The position numbers and the translations under genes were made by a program. Under the pieces are notes generated by a model. It worked only from the letters and a program-made list of their open reading frames with translations. It was not told the origin of the DNA and did no database searches. From Microtetraspora glauca (GTDB taxonomy: Bacteria > Actinomycetota > Actinomycetes > Streptomycetales > Streptomycetaceae), in NCBI GenBank assembly GCA_000721275.1, contig JOFO01000021.1, positions 1-64,000 on the forward strand: DNA of 64,000 bases, in the 5' to 3' direction. This document shows, piece after piece, positions 44,948-53,165 of this stretch (position 1 is its first letter; every line of letters begins with the position of its first letter).

Positions 44948-45958
44948 TCAGGCGTTGTTCGGGAGCGGGGCGGCCGGGCTGACCAGGCCGGCGGCGCGCA
45001 GGTCGGTCCAGAACGCGGCCGGAACGGTCTCGTTCAGGGCGGCGGTGTCCTCGGCGATGCGGCTGGGCCGAGTGGCGCCGGGGATGACGGCGGCGGCGGC
45101 CGGGTGGGCGAGGGAGAACTGGAGGGCGGCGGCCTTGATGGAGATGCCGTGCTTGTCCGCCAGGGCCTTCAGCTTGCCGACGCGCTCGACGATCACGGCG
45201 GGGGCCTGCTGGTACTCGAAGTGGGTGCCGCCGGCGAGGATGCCGGAGCTGTACGGGCCGCCGACGACCATGTCGACGTTCTGCTCCTGCGCCATGGGGA
45301 GCAGGCGGGTGAGGGCGTGCTCGTGGTCGAGGAGGGTGTAGCGGCCGGCGAGGAGGAAGCCGTCGGGCTGCGGCTCGTCGAGGGCGAGGGTCAGTTCGAT
45401 GGGTTCGGTCTTGTTGACGCCGAGGCCCCACGCCTTGATGACGCCCTCGTCGCGGAGGCGGGACAGGACGCGGAAGGCGCCGGTGCGGGCCTCCTCGAAC
45501 TTGGCGAGCCAGGCGTCGCCGTGGAAGTCCTGGGCGATGTCGTGGACCCAGACGATGTCGAGGCGGTCGGTGCGCAGGCGCCGCAGGCTGTCCTCGATGG
45601 AGCGCTCGGTGGCGTCGGCGGTCCACTCGTGGAGGATCTTGTTCGGGTTGCCGTGCTCGAACAGGCCGCCCTTCTCGCCGAAGTCCGGCACGTCGGTCTC
45701 GTGCTCGTCGAGGATCACCCGGCCGACCTTGGTGGACAGGACGTACTCCTCGCGGGGCTTGCCGGCGAGGACCTGGCCGAGCCGTTCCTCGGCGAGGCCG
45801 GCGCCGTAGAAGGGCGCGGTGTCGTAGAAGCGGATGCCGTGGTCCCAGGCGGCCTCGACGGTGGCGGCGGCCTCGTCGTCGGGGATGGCGCGGAACATGT
45901 TGCCGAGCGGGGCGGTGCCGAAGCCGAGGCGTCCGGGAAGGATGTTCTTGAGCGACAT
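44948..45958 (-). CDS. aldo/keto reductase
   Basis: A 336-residue NADPH-dependent oxidoreductase with a TIM barrel. Motifs are FGTAPLGNM, GIRFYDTAPFYGAG (catalytic Asp and Tyr), LSTKVGRV (Lys), LDIVWVHDI (His) and the cofactor region VIPGATRPSRI. The sequence resembles the D-threo-aldose 1-dehydrogenase/pyridoxal reductase branch. It is probably co-transcribed with the SRPBCC gene and controlled by the palindrome 97 bp upstream. Confidence 0.9.
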   Translation of the reverse strand: MSLKNILPGRLGFGTAPLGNMFRAIPDDEAAATVEAAWDHGIRFYDTAPFYGAGLAEERLGQVLAGKPREEYVLSTKVGRVILDEHETDVPDFGEKGGLFEHGNPNKILHEWTADATERSIEDSLRRLRTDRLDIVWVHDIAQDFHGDAWLAKFEEARTGAFRVLSRLRDEGVIKAWGLGVNKTEPIELTLALDEPQPDGFLLAGRYTLLDHEHALTRLLPMAQEQNVDMVVGGPYSSGILAGGTHFEYQQAPAVIVERVGKLKALADKHGISIKAAALQFSLAHPAAAAVIPGATRPSRIAEDTAALNETVPAAFWTDLRAAGLVSPAAPLPNNA

Positions 45959-46054
45959 GCGAAGTGCCTTTGCGAGAGGTGGGGGAGGAGGGCCGGAAGG
46001 CCCCCGGTGCGCTCACATCTGCGTGCGAACCGCACCTGGCGAGGAAAACAATAC

Positions 46055-46080
46055 TTGCAAGCGCCGACTAATGCAAACGC
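46055..46080. promoter_or_regulatory. candidate MarR-type operator upstream of aldo/keto reductase
   Basis: The perfect palindrome CTTGCAAG (46055-46062) is followed after 10 nt by TGCAAACG, inside a conspicuously AT-rich patch (AAAACAATACTTGCAAG). Repeated TTGCAAG words are typical of MarR/PadR-type repressor sites. No such regulator gene is adjacent in this window. Confidence 0.4.
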
Positions 46081-46628
46081 CTCATATGCGCGTCCGCCCT
46101 GTGGGGTGCGTCCCTCCGCGCGTGACCCCGCGACGGCTCGGCGCGGACGTCGACCTCAGTACGGGCGGCGGAGGCGGCCGACCGGCCTCGGGAACCCGGG
46201 CCGGTCGGCCGCCCCCGGGGCGCGCGCGTGGATGGTTACGCCCCCTGGGACGGCCATCTCGGCGCTTCGGACGACCCGCGCGTCCTGGTGCCGCGTTCAC
46301 CAGGGCATCGAGCTGCCCTTCCCGCGCCCGGACGACCGACCGCCGTCCCGGACAGGTCAGCGTGGTCGCTCGCACCGGGACCGCGTCCCGGTCGGCGGTC
46401 GGCTCGCGGACGAGCGGCCCCGCGATGTCTGGTCGGCGCTTGGCATCACGACCCCGGCGGCTTCATGGGAACCGAGGCGTTCCTTCGCGCTCCGCGGGGC
46501 GCCAGTGGGGGTGGGCGACGGGCGCGACCGCCGAGCGGCGGTCGTGGATCCCGTCCGCCCGGGGCGATTGGAACGCCGCTTGACCGGAGAGCCCCGGCAT
46601 CTGACGCCGGCCCGCGGAGGCCCAGTCC
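46081..46628. other. gap with no intact gene
   Basis: No supportable gene is present. A short minus-strand piece (REGQLDALVNAAPG, near 46300) recalls the short-chain dehydrogenase motif LDALVNNAG but has nothing credible around it. The rest is GC-rich sequence without features. Confidence 0.35.
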
Positions 46629-47270
46629 TCAGGATCTCCGCGGGGTCGGCTCTGGTTCGGGCCGGGTCTGTTGAACTGGTCCGGTGCGGTCCGGTGCGCA
46701 GGTCGCGGTCCGGCCGGCGATCGCGGCCCTCTCGTCGCCGGTGAAGTCGAAGACGTCGAGGTTCTGCCGGATGCGCTCCGGGTTCACCGACTTGGGGATG
46801 ATGATGTTGCCGAGCTGCAGGTGCCGGCGCAGGACCACCTGCGCCGGGGACGTGGCGCGCCGGCCCGCGATGGCCGTGACGGCCTCGTCCTTCAGGACGG
46901 CGCCCTGGGCGAGCGGACTCTACGCCTCGGCGGCGATGCCCAGTTCAGCGTGCGCGGCGCGCAGTTCCTTCTGCTGCAGGCCGGGGTGCAGTTCGACCTG
47001 GTTGACGGCCGGGACGAGCTCGGCGCCGTCGATCAGCCGCTTCAGGTGGTCGGGCTGGAAGTTGGAGACGCCCGCGGTGCGGACCCGGCCGTCCGCGACG
47101 AGCTTCTTGATGGCCTTCCAGGTCTCCCTGTGTAGCAGGTCACGGGCTAGGGCGGGCCAGTGAATCAGGTACGTGTCGACGTAGTCGAGGCCCAGCTCGG
47201 CCAGGCTGTCGTCGAAGGCGCGGCGGGCGGCGTCGTAGCCCTGGTCGGCGTTCCACAGCTTGGCCACCAT
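46629..47270 (-). pseudogene. aldo/keto reductase, C-terminal two thirds, with in-frame TAG
   Basis: From 47270 leftward the family sequence runs cleanly: KLWNADQGYDAARRAFDDSL, LDYVDTYLIHWPALARD (with the active-site His), AGVSNFQPDHLKRL, VNQVELHPGLQQ. Codon 46920-46922 is TAG where relatives have Trp (TEAWSPL). The same frame then continues SPLAQGAVL, VVLRRHLQLGNIIIPKSVNP and FTGDERAAIA to 46629. The N-terminal third is missing on this strand and lies next door on the opposite strand. Confidence 0.85.
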
Positions 47271-47496
47271 GGCACCCGCCGGATCCCCACCGTCACCCTG
47301 AACAACGGCGTCGAGACCCCCAGCTCGGCTTCGGGCGTCTTCCAGGTTCCCGATGGCGGGACCACCGCTGCCGTCTCCTCCGCCCTCGAGGCCGGCTACC
47401 GGTCCATCGACGCTGCGGCGATCTACGGCAACGAGGCCGGCGTGGGCAAGGCTCTCGCGTCCTCCGGCATTACCCGTGAGCATCTGTTCATCACCC
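47268..47496 (+). pseudogene. aldo/keto reductase N-terminal fragment, inverted
   Basis: The plus strand reads RRIPTVTLNNGVETP, VFQVPDGGTTAAVSSALEAG, YRSIDAAAIYGNEAGVGKAL and GITREHLFIT, the N-terminal third of the same aldo/keto reductase subfamily, with catalytic Asp and Tyr. It stops just where the minus-strand part begins in the family alignment (FITTKLWN). Turning this ~225-bp segment over would reconnect the gene on the minus strand. The usual PQLGFG is scrambled to PSSASG by two compensating single-base shifts. Confidence 0.8.
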
Positions 47497-47770
47497 TGAG
47501 TCCGTCACGGAAGACGAACGTGTGGACCATGTCGGTGACCTCGTGGGTCTCGGTGCGGGCGCTCCACTGCAGGAACAGCACGTCGCCGACGAACCGGGGG
47601 GCAGGTGCCATGCGGCGTCCGGGAGTTCGGCGAGCAGTGCGCCGATGCCCCGCTGCAGTCCCTCGCGTCCCGCGAGGGTGCCCTCGGGGGGTGAGGAGCA
47701 CGGCGTCCTCGGTGTGGTTCCGGCTGATCGGTTCGAGGCCACCGGTGTCGAGCCGGTTGCCGTGGACGGC
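47497..47770 (-). pseudogene. SnoaL/NTF2-like remnant
   Basis: Pieces of one SnoaL-like protein occur in two frames: ISRNHTEDAVLLTP, then EGTLAGREGLQRGIGALLAE and LPDAAWHLPP in another frame, then RFVGDVLFLQWSARTETHEV and TDMVHTFVFRDGL in the first. The end coincides with the breakpoint of the inverted aldo/keto reductase piece. At least two frameshifts are needed, so it is non-functional. Confidence 0.65.
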
Positions 47771-47814
47771 GAAGACCCCCTACGGGGCGCGGCCCATCGG
47801 CCCCGCCCCGCAAG

Positions 47815-47975
47815 GGCGTCGACGGCCGCGGCGGCGAAGGAGTGGTCCTGCTCGGGGGTGCCGCCGTCGACGCCGATCGCGCCGACGAGGCGGTCGTCGA
47901 GGTGAACGGAGATGCCACCGGCGATGAGGAGGACCGGCCTGTCAAGGGCGGTGTCCGACGCCCTCGCCCGCTGTG
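47815..47975 (-). pseudogene. HbpS/GlcG-family C-terminal remnant
   Basis: LLIAGGISVHLDDRLVGAIG and VDGGTPEQDHSFAAAAVDAL match the C-terminal half of GlcG/HbpS-type proteins (the GGTPEQDH motif is characteristic). The N-terminal half is absent, and the sequence further upstream to 48222 is unrecognisable. It is fused to the SnoaL remnant without a stop between, a sign of rearrangement. Confidence 0.65.
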
Positions 47976-48276
47976 CGGGCGCCGCCACCCGACGGAGCGC
48001 GCCCGGTAGGAGGGCCTGTTCCTGTTCGTGTGCCGCCCGTGCTCCACTGGCCGGCGCGGCGGCTCCGCCGATGTCTCCGGTGAGGGGCCGTGGCTCCTGA
48101 AGGAGGTCCGTCCCCGAGGGGGCCGCTCTGTACGGGGCCTCGCCGAGGCTGCCGAGGGCCGGCGACTCGCGCCCCTCGCCCGCGTGACCGAGGGGCGCGG
48201 GCGCACCGTCGGCGGTGTCCACCCCGTGCAGCGGGATCCGGCCTACCCCTGATCTGCCGGAGCCGATCCGGAAGGG

Positions 48277-48765
48277 TCAGTTGGCGAAGCCGCCCTTGGG
48301 TTCGATGATCTCCAGGTTGGTGCCGTCGGGGTCGTTGAAGTAGGCGACCCTCGTGCCGAGTGCCGCCTCCGGGGTGACCTCGCCCGCGACGAACGTGTAG
48401 TCGTCGCCCAGGAAGTCGTATCCGGCGTCCTTCATCCGCTGGTACACCGTGTCGAAGTCGTCGACCTTGAAGCAGAGGTGCATGGACCCGGGCCGGTTCG
48501 CCCTGCCGTTGGTGCGCTCGCCGACCGGGTCCTCGAACTGGATCAGGTCGATGCCGAGCCCGTCCATGTTGATCGTCGCGTACCTCAGCTTCGCGTTCGG
48601 CAGTCCCTGGGTGCGGCCGAAGGGTTCGCTGTCCATCGTTCCCCGCGCGACGGGTTCGCGTCCTGTCAGGGCCGAGTAGAACGCGATCGAGGCGTCCAGG
48701 TCGGACACCGAGATCCCTACGTGAGCGCCCCGCGTGAGGTGCATCGGAGTATCGGCGACAGTCAT
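48277..48765 (-). CDS. VOC-family (glyoxalase/dioxygenase fold) protein
   Basis: ATG 48765 with GGGAGGA six bases upstream is clearly better than the upstream starts; it gives 162 residues. The fold has paired beta-alpha-beta units: HVGISVSDLDASIAFYSALT, then SMHLCFKVDDFDTVYQRMKD and RVAYFNDPDGTNLEIIEPKG. Metal-ligand positions His (HVGI), His (MHLCF) and Glu (LEIIE) are kept. Substrates vary widely in this superfamily. Confidence 0.9.
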   Translation of the reverse strand: MTVADTPMHLTRGAHVGISVSDLDASIAFYSALTGREPVARGTMDSEPFGRTQGLPNAKLRYATINMDGLGIDLIQFEDPVGERTNGRANRPGSMHLCFKVDDFDTVYQRMKDAGYDFLGDDYTFVAGEVTPEAALGTRVAYFNDPDGTNLEIIEPKGGFAN

Positions 48766-49130
48766 GGGAGTCCTCCCGGGTTCAGGTGGTTGCATCCCGG
48801 GCAATTCTTCCGAATCTGGCATGTTTCGCATCTCCCTGGCGGCGGAACGGCGCCGGTGCGGCGCCCTGCCCGCGGTGCAAGCGAGCGGCAGCACGGCAGG
48901 AGTGCGATTCGGGTAGCGGCGCGAACGAGTGAGGAGCGGGCCGGCGGCTGGCGTGGGGAGCGCGCCGTCTCGGCGCGGTGTTCAGAAGCTCCCTGTCCGG
49001 CGCGCCCCGTTCCGTGCCTGGTGTGACACCGGCCCGCGGTGGCCGTGCCGCGGCGCCGGACGTCCTTCACGTCCAGCGCTGCGGCCGGGCTCCGGAGGCC
49101 CTGTTGCGCGGCATCTCGGCGGTCGGCCGT
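48766..49130. other. gap without a supportable gene
   Basis: The 365 bp lie between the start of the VOC gene and the 3' end of the minus-strand oxidoreductase. Apart from the VOC ribosome binding site, I see no motif or credible frame. Confidence 0.4.
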
Positions 49131-50180
49131 TCAGGCGGCGGGGTCGGCTCCGGGCGCGAGGACGACCTTGCCGACGACGGTGCCGGACTCCGCGTGCCGC
49201 AGCGCGGCTGCCGCCTGGTGCAGGGGGTACACGCGGTCGATCTGCGCCTGGATGGTTCCGGCACGCAGCAGTTCGAACACCTCGGTCAGGTCGTCGCGCA
49301 GGGCGGCACGGTACGTGCCGGGATTGCGGGCCTTTCCTGCCCACAGGTTGAAGAAGTGGGCGCTGCGCCCGTTGGGCAGGGCGTTCCACAGCGCCAGCCG
49401 GGCCACGAGCCGGAGGACCGTGAGGGTGCCGTTTCCCGCCTGGTCGCGGGTCGAGGCGCTGCCGTAGGAGACGAGCGTGCCGCCGGGGGCGAGCATGCGC
49501 CAGGAGTCCTTGACGCCCTTGCCGCCGACGTGGTCGAAGACCGCCGCGACCCCGTGCGGGGCCAGCTCCCGAACCCGGGCGGGAACGTCGTCGCGGTAGT
49601 CGACGGGCAGCGCCCCCAGCGCGGCGACGGCTTCCTGGTTGCGGGCCGAGGCGGTGCCGATGACGCGCACGCCCCGGGTCCGGGCGAGCTGGACCAGTAC
49701 GCTGCCGACGCCGCCGTTGGCTCCGTGGACGACGATGGTGTCACCCGGCCGGACGTGCGCCGTGCGGAAGAGCATCCGCCAGGCCGTCGCACCGTTCGTC
49801 ACGAGCGTCTCGGCCTCCACGGCGCCGACGCCTTCCGGTACGGGCATGAGGTCGGCGGCGTCCAGCAGTACGTGGTCGGCCCAGCCGCCGGTCTTGGTGA
49901 GAGCGGCCACCCGCTGGCCCACGACCGGTCCGGGCTGCCCGCCGTCGGCCGGCGCCCCCAGCTCCTCGACGATGCCGACGAGGTCGTAACCGGGGACGAA
50001 GGGGAACGCCGGCATGTCGTAGTACTTGCCGCGGCGCATCTGCTGTTCGGCGAAGCTCACGCCGCTGGCCTCGACGCGGATCAGGGCCTGGCCGGGGCCC
50101 GGCTGGGGGCGTTCCCGCAGGCGGACCTCAAGGCTCTCGGGCTCGCCGATGGCAGGGAGAACGATCTCGGTGATGTGCAC
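49131..50180 (-). CDS. zinc-type/quinone oxidoreductase (MDR family)
   Basis: GTG 50180 follows GAGGAG at ideal spacing, giving 349 residues; the frame to 50237 would include the operator. It is a medium-chain dehydrogenase/reductase: GroES-like N-domain (GPGQALIRVEASGVSFAEQQ, FVPGYDLVGIVEELG), then a Rossmann fold with VHGANGGVGSVLVQLA and ending SGTVVGKVVLAP. Structural-zinc cysteines are absent, so it belongs to the quinone-oxidoreductase branch. An operator copy immediately upstream places it under the neighbouring TetR protein. Confidence 0.9.
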   Translation of the reverse strand: MHITEIVLPAIGEPESLEVRLRERPQPGPGQALIRVEASGVSFAEQQMRRGKYYDMPAFPFVPGYDLVGIVEELGAPADGGQPGPVVGQRVAALTKTGGWADHVLLDAADLMPVPEGVGAVEAETLVTNGATAWRMLFRTAHVRPGDTIVVHGANGGVGSVLVQLARTRGVRVIGTASARNQEAVAALGALPVDYRDDVPARVRELAPHGVAAVFDHVGGKGVKDSWRMLAPGGTLVSYGSASTRDQAGNGTLTVLRLVARLALWNALPNGRSAHFFNLWAGKARNPGTYRAALRDDLTEVFELLRAGTIQAQIDRVYPLHQAAAALRHAESGTVVGKVVLAPGADPAA

Positions 50181-50225
50181 AGGTGCTCCTCGATGAGGGG
50201 AGGGATCAGAAATAAGGACAAGTGA

Positions 50226-50245
50226 GGGAGTGGTCAATCACTCAC
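50226..50245. promoter_or_regulatory. TetR operator copy 1, upstream of oxidoreductase
   Basis: GGGAGTGGTCAATCACTCAC matches the 20-bp consensus GTGAGTRSTCAATCACTCAC at nearly all positions. It lies 46 bp upstream of the oxidoreductase start, in its promoter region. Two further copies flank the tetR gene. Confidence 0.75.
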
Positions 50246-50324
50246 TCTCTGGCCCGGAAGGATGGCCGCCGCTCGGGGCGAGCGGCAGCCGGGCGGCCTG
50301 CCGGGAGCAGGGGAGCGGGTCAGG

Positions 50325-50888
50325 TCAGTAGTGGACGATGCCCGCGGTCAGCGTGCGGGTCCACGGAGCGTCCACGGAGGAAGCGTCCAGGGACACGATC
50401 AGGTGGCAGAGCATGCCGGCGGCGAAGAACTGCTGGACCTGCTCCTCGCTGCCGCCCGACGCGCCGCGGACGTACTCCACCGTGCGGGCGTACCCGGCGC
50501 GCACGGCCTCCCTGATCGCTGGTTCGGAAACGGCCGCCGCCTGGGCGTGCAACTGGACGAGAAGCAGATCGTTGTCGCTGATCAGGCGCGCGTAGGCGTC
50601 TCCCATGGAGTCGAGCACCGCCTGCGGCTCGCTGCTGGCGACCTCGGCCGCCCCCCGCTCCAGGGCGGCGCGCACCCGGGTGAAGCAGTGCGCGACGACC
50701 GCGGTGAACAGGGCTTCTTTGTTGGGGAAGAGGCGGTAGACGTACGCCTGCGAGATGCCGGCCGCCTTGGCGACCTCCGCGGTCGTCGTGCCGAAATAGC
50801 CGCGTGCGGCGAACGCCCCGATGGCGGTGCGCAGCACTGTTTCCCTGCGCTCCTCCGCGGTGGACAGTCGGCGGGGTTCCGTGTTCAT
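50325..50888 (-). CDS. TetR-family repressor
   Basis: ATG 50888 gives 187 residues. The N-terminal TetR DNA-binding domain is AIGAFAARGYFGTTTAEVAK, then AAGISQAYVYRLFPNKEALF. The C-terminal ligand domain (~130 residues) is specific to this protein. No ribosome binding site precedes the ATG; an operator copy ends exactly at it, so the transcript is probably leaderless and the gene represses itself. It likely controls the oxidoreductase on one side and the SRPBCC gene on the other, a small detoxification regulon induced by an unknown compound. Confidence 0.92.
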   Translation of the reverse strand: MNTEPRRLSTAEERRETVLRTAIGAFAARGYFGTTTAEVAKAAGISQAYVYRLFPNKEALFTAVVAHCFTRVRAALERGAAEVASSEPQAVLDSMGDAYARLISDNDLLLVQLHAQAAAVSEPAIREAVRAGYARTVEYVRGASGGSEEQVQQFFAAGMLCHLIVSLDASSVDAPWTRTLTAGIVHY

Positions 50889-50908
50889 GTGAGTACTCAA
50901 TCACTCAC
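50889..50908. promoter_or_regulatory. TetR operator copy 2, at the tetR start
   Basis: GTGAGTACTCAATCACTCAC is a near-perfect palindrome directly abutting the tetR ATG, where it would block its own transcription. Confidence 0.8.
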
Positions 50909-50974
50909 CCATCTGCTCCGTCAAGCGCTGCCCGGCAGAAGCGTGCCCGAACAGCAGCTTTGACGCTCAGGCTG

Positions 50975-50994
50975 GTGAGTGATTGACTACTCAC
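50975..50994. promoter_or_regulatory. TetR operator copy 3, upstream of SRPBCC gene
   Basis: GTGAGTGATTGACTACTCAC is the reverse complement of copy 2 with one central difference. It lies 80 bp before the SRPBCC start in the divergent gap. Confidence 0.8.
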
Positions 50995-51073
50995 ACGGCA
51001 AGTCGGGTGGTGCTGCACCGCTCGGCCGTCCGTCTCTCCATGCCCCTTTCTCCGACACCAGCAGGAGACACTC

Positions 51074-51595
51074 GTGCTTTCCCTTGTTCACGCCGCCTCT
51101 GGACTCCTCGCCGCCGCTATCGGCGCCGTCCACGTCGCCCCCCAGCCGGTGACGATCGACGAAACGGCCCCGGTGATCACCCGCGACGCCATCGTCATCC
51201 ACGCGCCGGCCCCTCGCGTCTGGCGTCTCCAGACCGACGTGGAGGGATGGCCGACCTGGCAGCCGGGCGTCAGCTCCGTCGTCAAGAAGACCGAGGGCGC
51301 CCTGCGGCCGGGCTCCTCCTGGGTGTGGTCCACCGAAGGGCTGGAGAACATCACCTCGACCGTCCAGCAGGTCGAGCACGGACGTCGCATCGTGTGGGGA
51401 GGCCCGGCCGCGGGCATCACCGCCGTCCACGTCTGGACCTTCGAGCCCACCGAGGACGGAGTCGTCGTGCGCACGGAGGAGTCCTGGACCGGCGAGCCGG
51501 TCGACGCCCACACCGCGTACCTCCAGGAAGCCCTGGACGCGTCCCTCGACGACTGGCTCCACCACCTCAAGCACCGTGCCGAACAGGGAAGATGA
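51074..51595 (+). CDS. SRPBCC-family protein with N-terminal hydrophobic segment
   Basis: GTG 51074 after a GGAG site gives 173 residues. The first ~20 residues are hydrophobic (LSLVHAASGLLAAAIGAVHV) and may be a signal or anchor. The SRPBCC core follows: DAIVIHAPAPRVWRLQTDVE, GWPTWQPGVSSVVKK, HVWTFEPTEDGVVVRTEESW and a long C-terminal helix (LQEALDASLDDWLHHLKH). It shares an operator with the divergent TetR gene and so with the oxidoreductase. Confidence 0.88.
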   Translation: MLSLVHAASGLLAAAIGAVHVAPQPVTIDETAPVITRDAIVIHAPAPRVWRLQTDVEGWPTWQPGVSSVVKKTEGALRPGSSWVWSTEGLENITSTVQQVEHGRRIVWGGPAAGITAVHVWTFEPTEDGVVVRTEESWTGEPVDAHTAYLQEALDASLDDWLHHLKHRAEQGR

Positions 51596-51962
51596 CACCG
51601 GGCCCTCGACCCGGTGTCCTGCCCGTCATGGCGAACCGCGACAAGCGGCTCGACGGATTTCGGTGCATCCGGGGACGGTGCGAGCGCCGAATGCCGTGCA
51701 CGGACAGCAGCGAGGAGTAACCAGCACATGCGTCGCATCCCTGCCGCAGGACGAGTCTCCGCCGCGCCTCCGGCGACCGCCACCGTCGCGATGGGCTCGG
51801 AGGCACGGGGAGATCCGTCGCTCCCCCTCGGCGACGTCGGTCCTCGGGGGAGCGGCGGCTGGGGTATTGGTGGACTGCCCGGACACGCAGAACGGATCGC
51901 CCCCGCCGTTCCGCGGGTGACGACCGGGAACGTGTCCGCGCGACCGAGAGGAGACGGGGTTC
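51596..51962. other. gap upstream of the carotenoid genes
   Basis: These 367 bp contain no recognisable protein. They must carry the promoter for crtY and crtU; I found no clear -10/-35 pair. Confidence 0.4.
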
Positions 51963-53132
51963 ATGCGGTGCGATGTGGTCATCATCGGAGCGGGGGCGGC
52001 CGGCCTGTCCCTGGCCTGGCGTCTCCTCGCCCCTCCGCCCGGCGCACCCGTTCCCGCCGTCGTCCTGCTCGACCCGCCCCCTGGCCCCCTCCGTCCGCCC
52101 CCGCGGACCTGGTGCTACTGGGAGAACGGCCCCGGACCGTACGACGCCTGGCTGACGTCGTCGTGGCGCAGGGTGAGACTGCACGAGGCCGGCGGGCGCT
52201 CCTTCCACCGCGACCTGGGCGGGCTGCGCTACAAGATGCTGACGTCCGAGTCGTTCTCCCGGGGACTGCGCCCGCTGCTCCGCGGGCTGCGCCGGATCGA
52301 GGCCACCGCCCACGGCGTCGACGACCGGCCCGACCTGGTCACCGTCACCTGCCGGTCCGCCGACGGTGCGGAGTTCCGCGTCCACGCGCGCTGGGCCTTC
52401 GACACCCGGCCCCCGGTCCCGGAGCCCGCGGCCCGCGTCCGTCTCGTCCAGCACTTCAAGGGATGGTTCCTGCGCACCGAACAACCCGCCTTCGCGCCGG
52501 ACGCCGTCGACCTCATGGACTTCCGGACGCCGCAACCACCGCACGGCCTCTCCTTCGGCTACGTGCTGCCGCTCTCCCCGCACGAAGCCCTCGTCGAGTA
52601 CACGGAGTTCGGCCGGCAGCCCCTGACCGACGGGGAGTACGACGCCGCCCTCCGCCACTACACGGGGTCCGTCCTCCGGCTGGGCCCCTTCGACGTGCGC
52701 GCCGTGGAACGCGGGCGCATCCCGATGACCGATGCCCGCTTCCCCCGGCGGGCGGGCCTGAGCACCTTCCGGATCGGCGGTGCCGGCGGAGCCGTGCGGC
52801 CCTCCACCGGATACGCCTTCGCCGCCATCCAGCGGCAGACGCGCGCCGTCGCCGCCCTCCTGCACGCGGGCCGGGAACCACTGCCTCCCCCCGCCCACCC
52901 CCGGCGCGCCCTCGCGATGGACGCCGTCCTCCTGCGCGGCATCGACACCGGAAGGATCTCCGGTCCCGGCGTCTTCACCCGTCTGTTCGCCGAGGTCCCC
53001 GTCGACACGCTCCTGCGGTTCCTCGACGGCGGGACGCGCCCGGCGGAGGAGTTCCGCATCGGCCTGCACACCCCCGTCCTCCCCATGCTCCGCACCACGG
53101 CGGAACTGCCCTTCCTCTCCCGCCGGCGCTGA
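51963..53132 (+). CDS. crtY: lycopene beta-cyclase
   Basis: A 389-residue FAD/NAD-binding protein. The N-terminal dinucleotide motif is DVVIIGAGAAGLSLAWRLL; RTWCYWENGPGPYD is the family's conserved Trp/Tyr segment; GYVLPLSPHEALVEYTEF is the motif near the active site; and GGAGGAVRPSTGYAFAAIQR is the conserved C-terminal signature of CrtY/CrtL cyclases. It closes the ends of lycopene to beta-carotene. crtU follows 33 bp downstream on the same strand, and the rest of the pathway is encoded on the opposite strand. Confidence 0.92.
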   Translation: MRCDVVIIGAGAAGLSLAWRLLAPPPGAPVPAVVLLDPPPGPLRPPPRTWCYWENGPGPYDAWLTSSWRRVRLHEAGGRSFHRDLGGLRYKMLTSESFSRGLRPLLRGLRRIEATAHGVDDRPDLVTVTCRSADGAEFRVHARWAFDTRPPVPEPAARVRLVQHFKGWFLRTEQPAFAPDAVDLMDFRTPQPPHGLSFGYVLPLSPHEALVEYTEFGRQPLTDGEYDAALRHYTGSVLRLGPFDVRAVERGRIPMTDARFPRRAGLSTFRIGGAGGAVRPSTGYAFAAIQRQTRAVAALLHAGREPLPPPAHPRRALAMDAVLLRGIDTGRISGPGVFTRLFAEVPVDTLLRFLDGGTRPAEEFRIGLHTPVLPMLRTTAELPFLSRRR

Positions 53133-53165
53133 ACCGGCCCCCCTTCACGAGAGCGAGCCCACGCG

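Noticed and set aside
46250..46340. Short-chain dehydrogenase fragment on the minus strand
   Set aside because: Only about 14 residues resemble the family; too short to separate from chance.
47268..47496. Phase-variable invertible switch
   Set aside because: No inverted repeats flank the segment and no invertase gene is near; the adjacent TAG and frameshifts point to decay, so I report an inversion, not a switch.
50889..50904. Upstream TTG/ATT-type starts for the TetR gene
   Set aside because: They would place coding sequence inside the palindromic operator; the ATG at 50888 begins directly with the conserved N-terminus.
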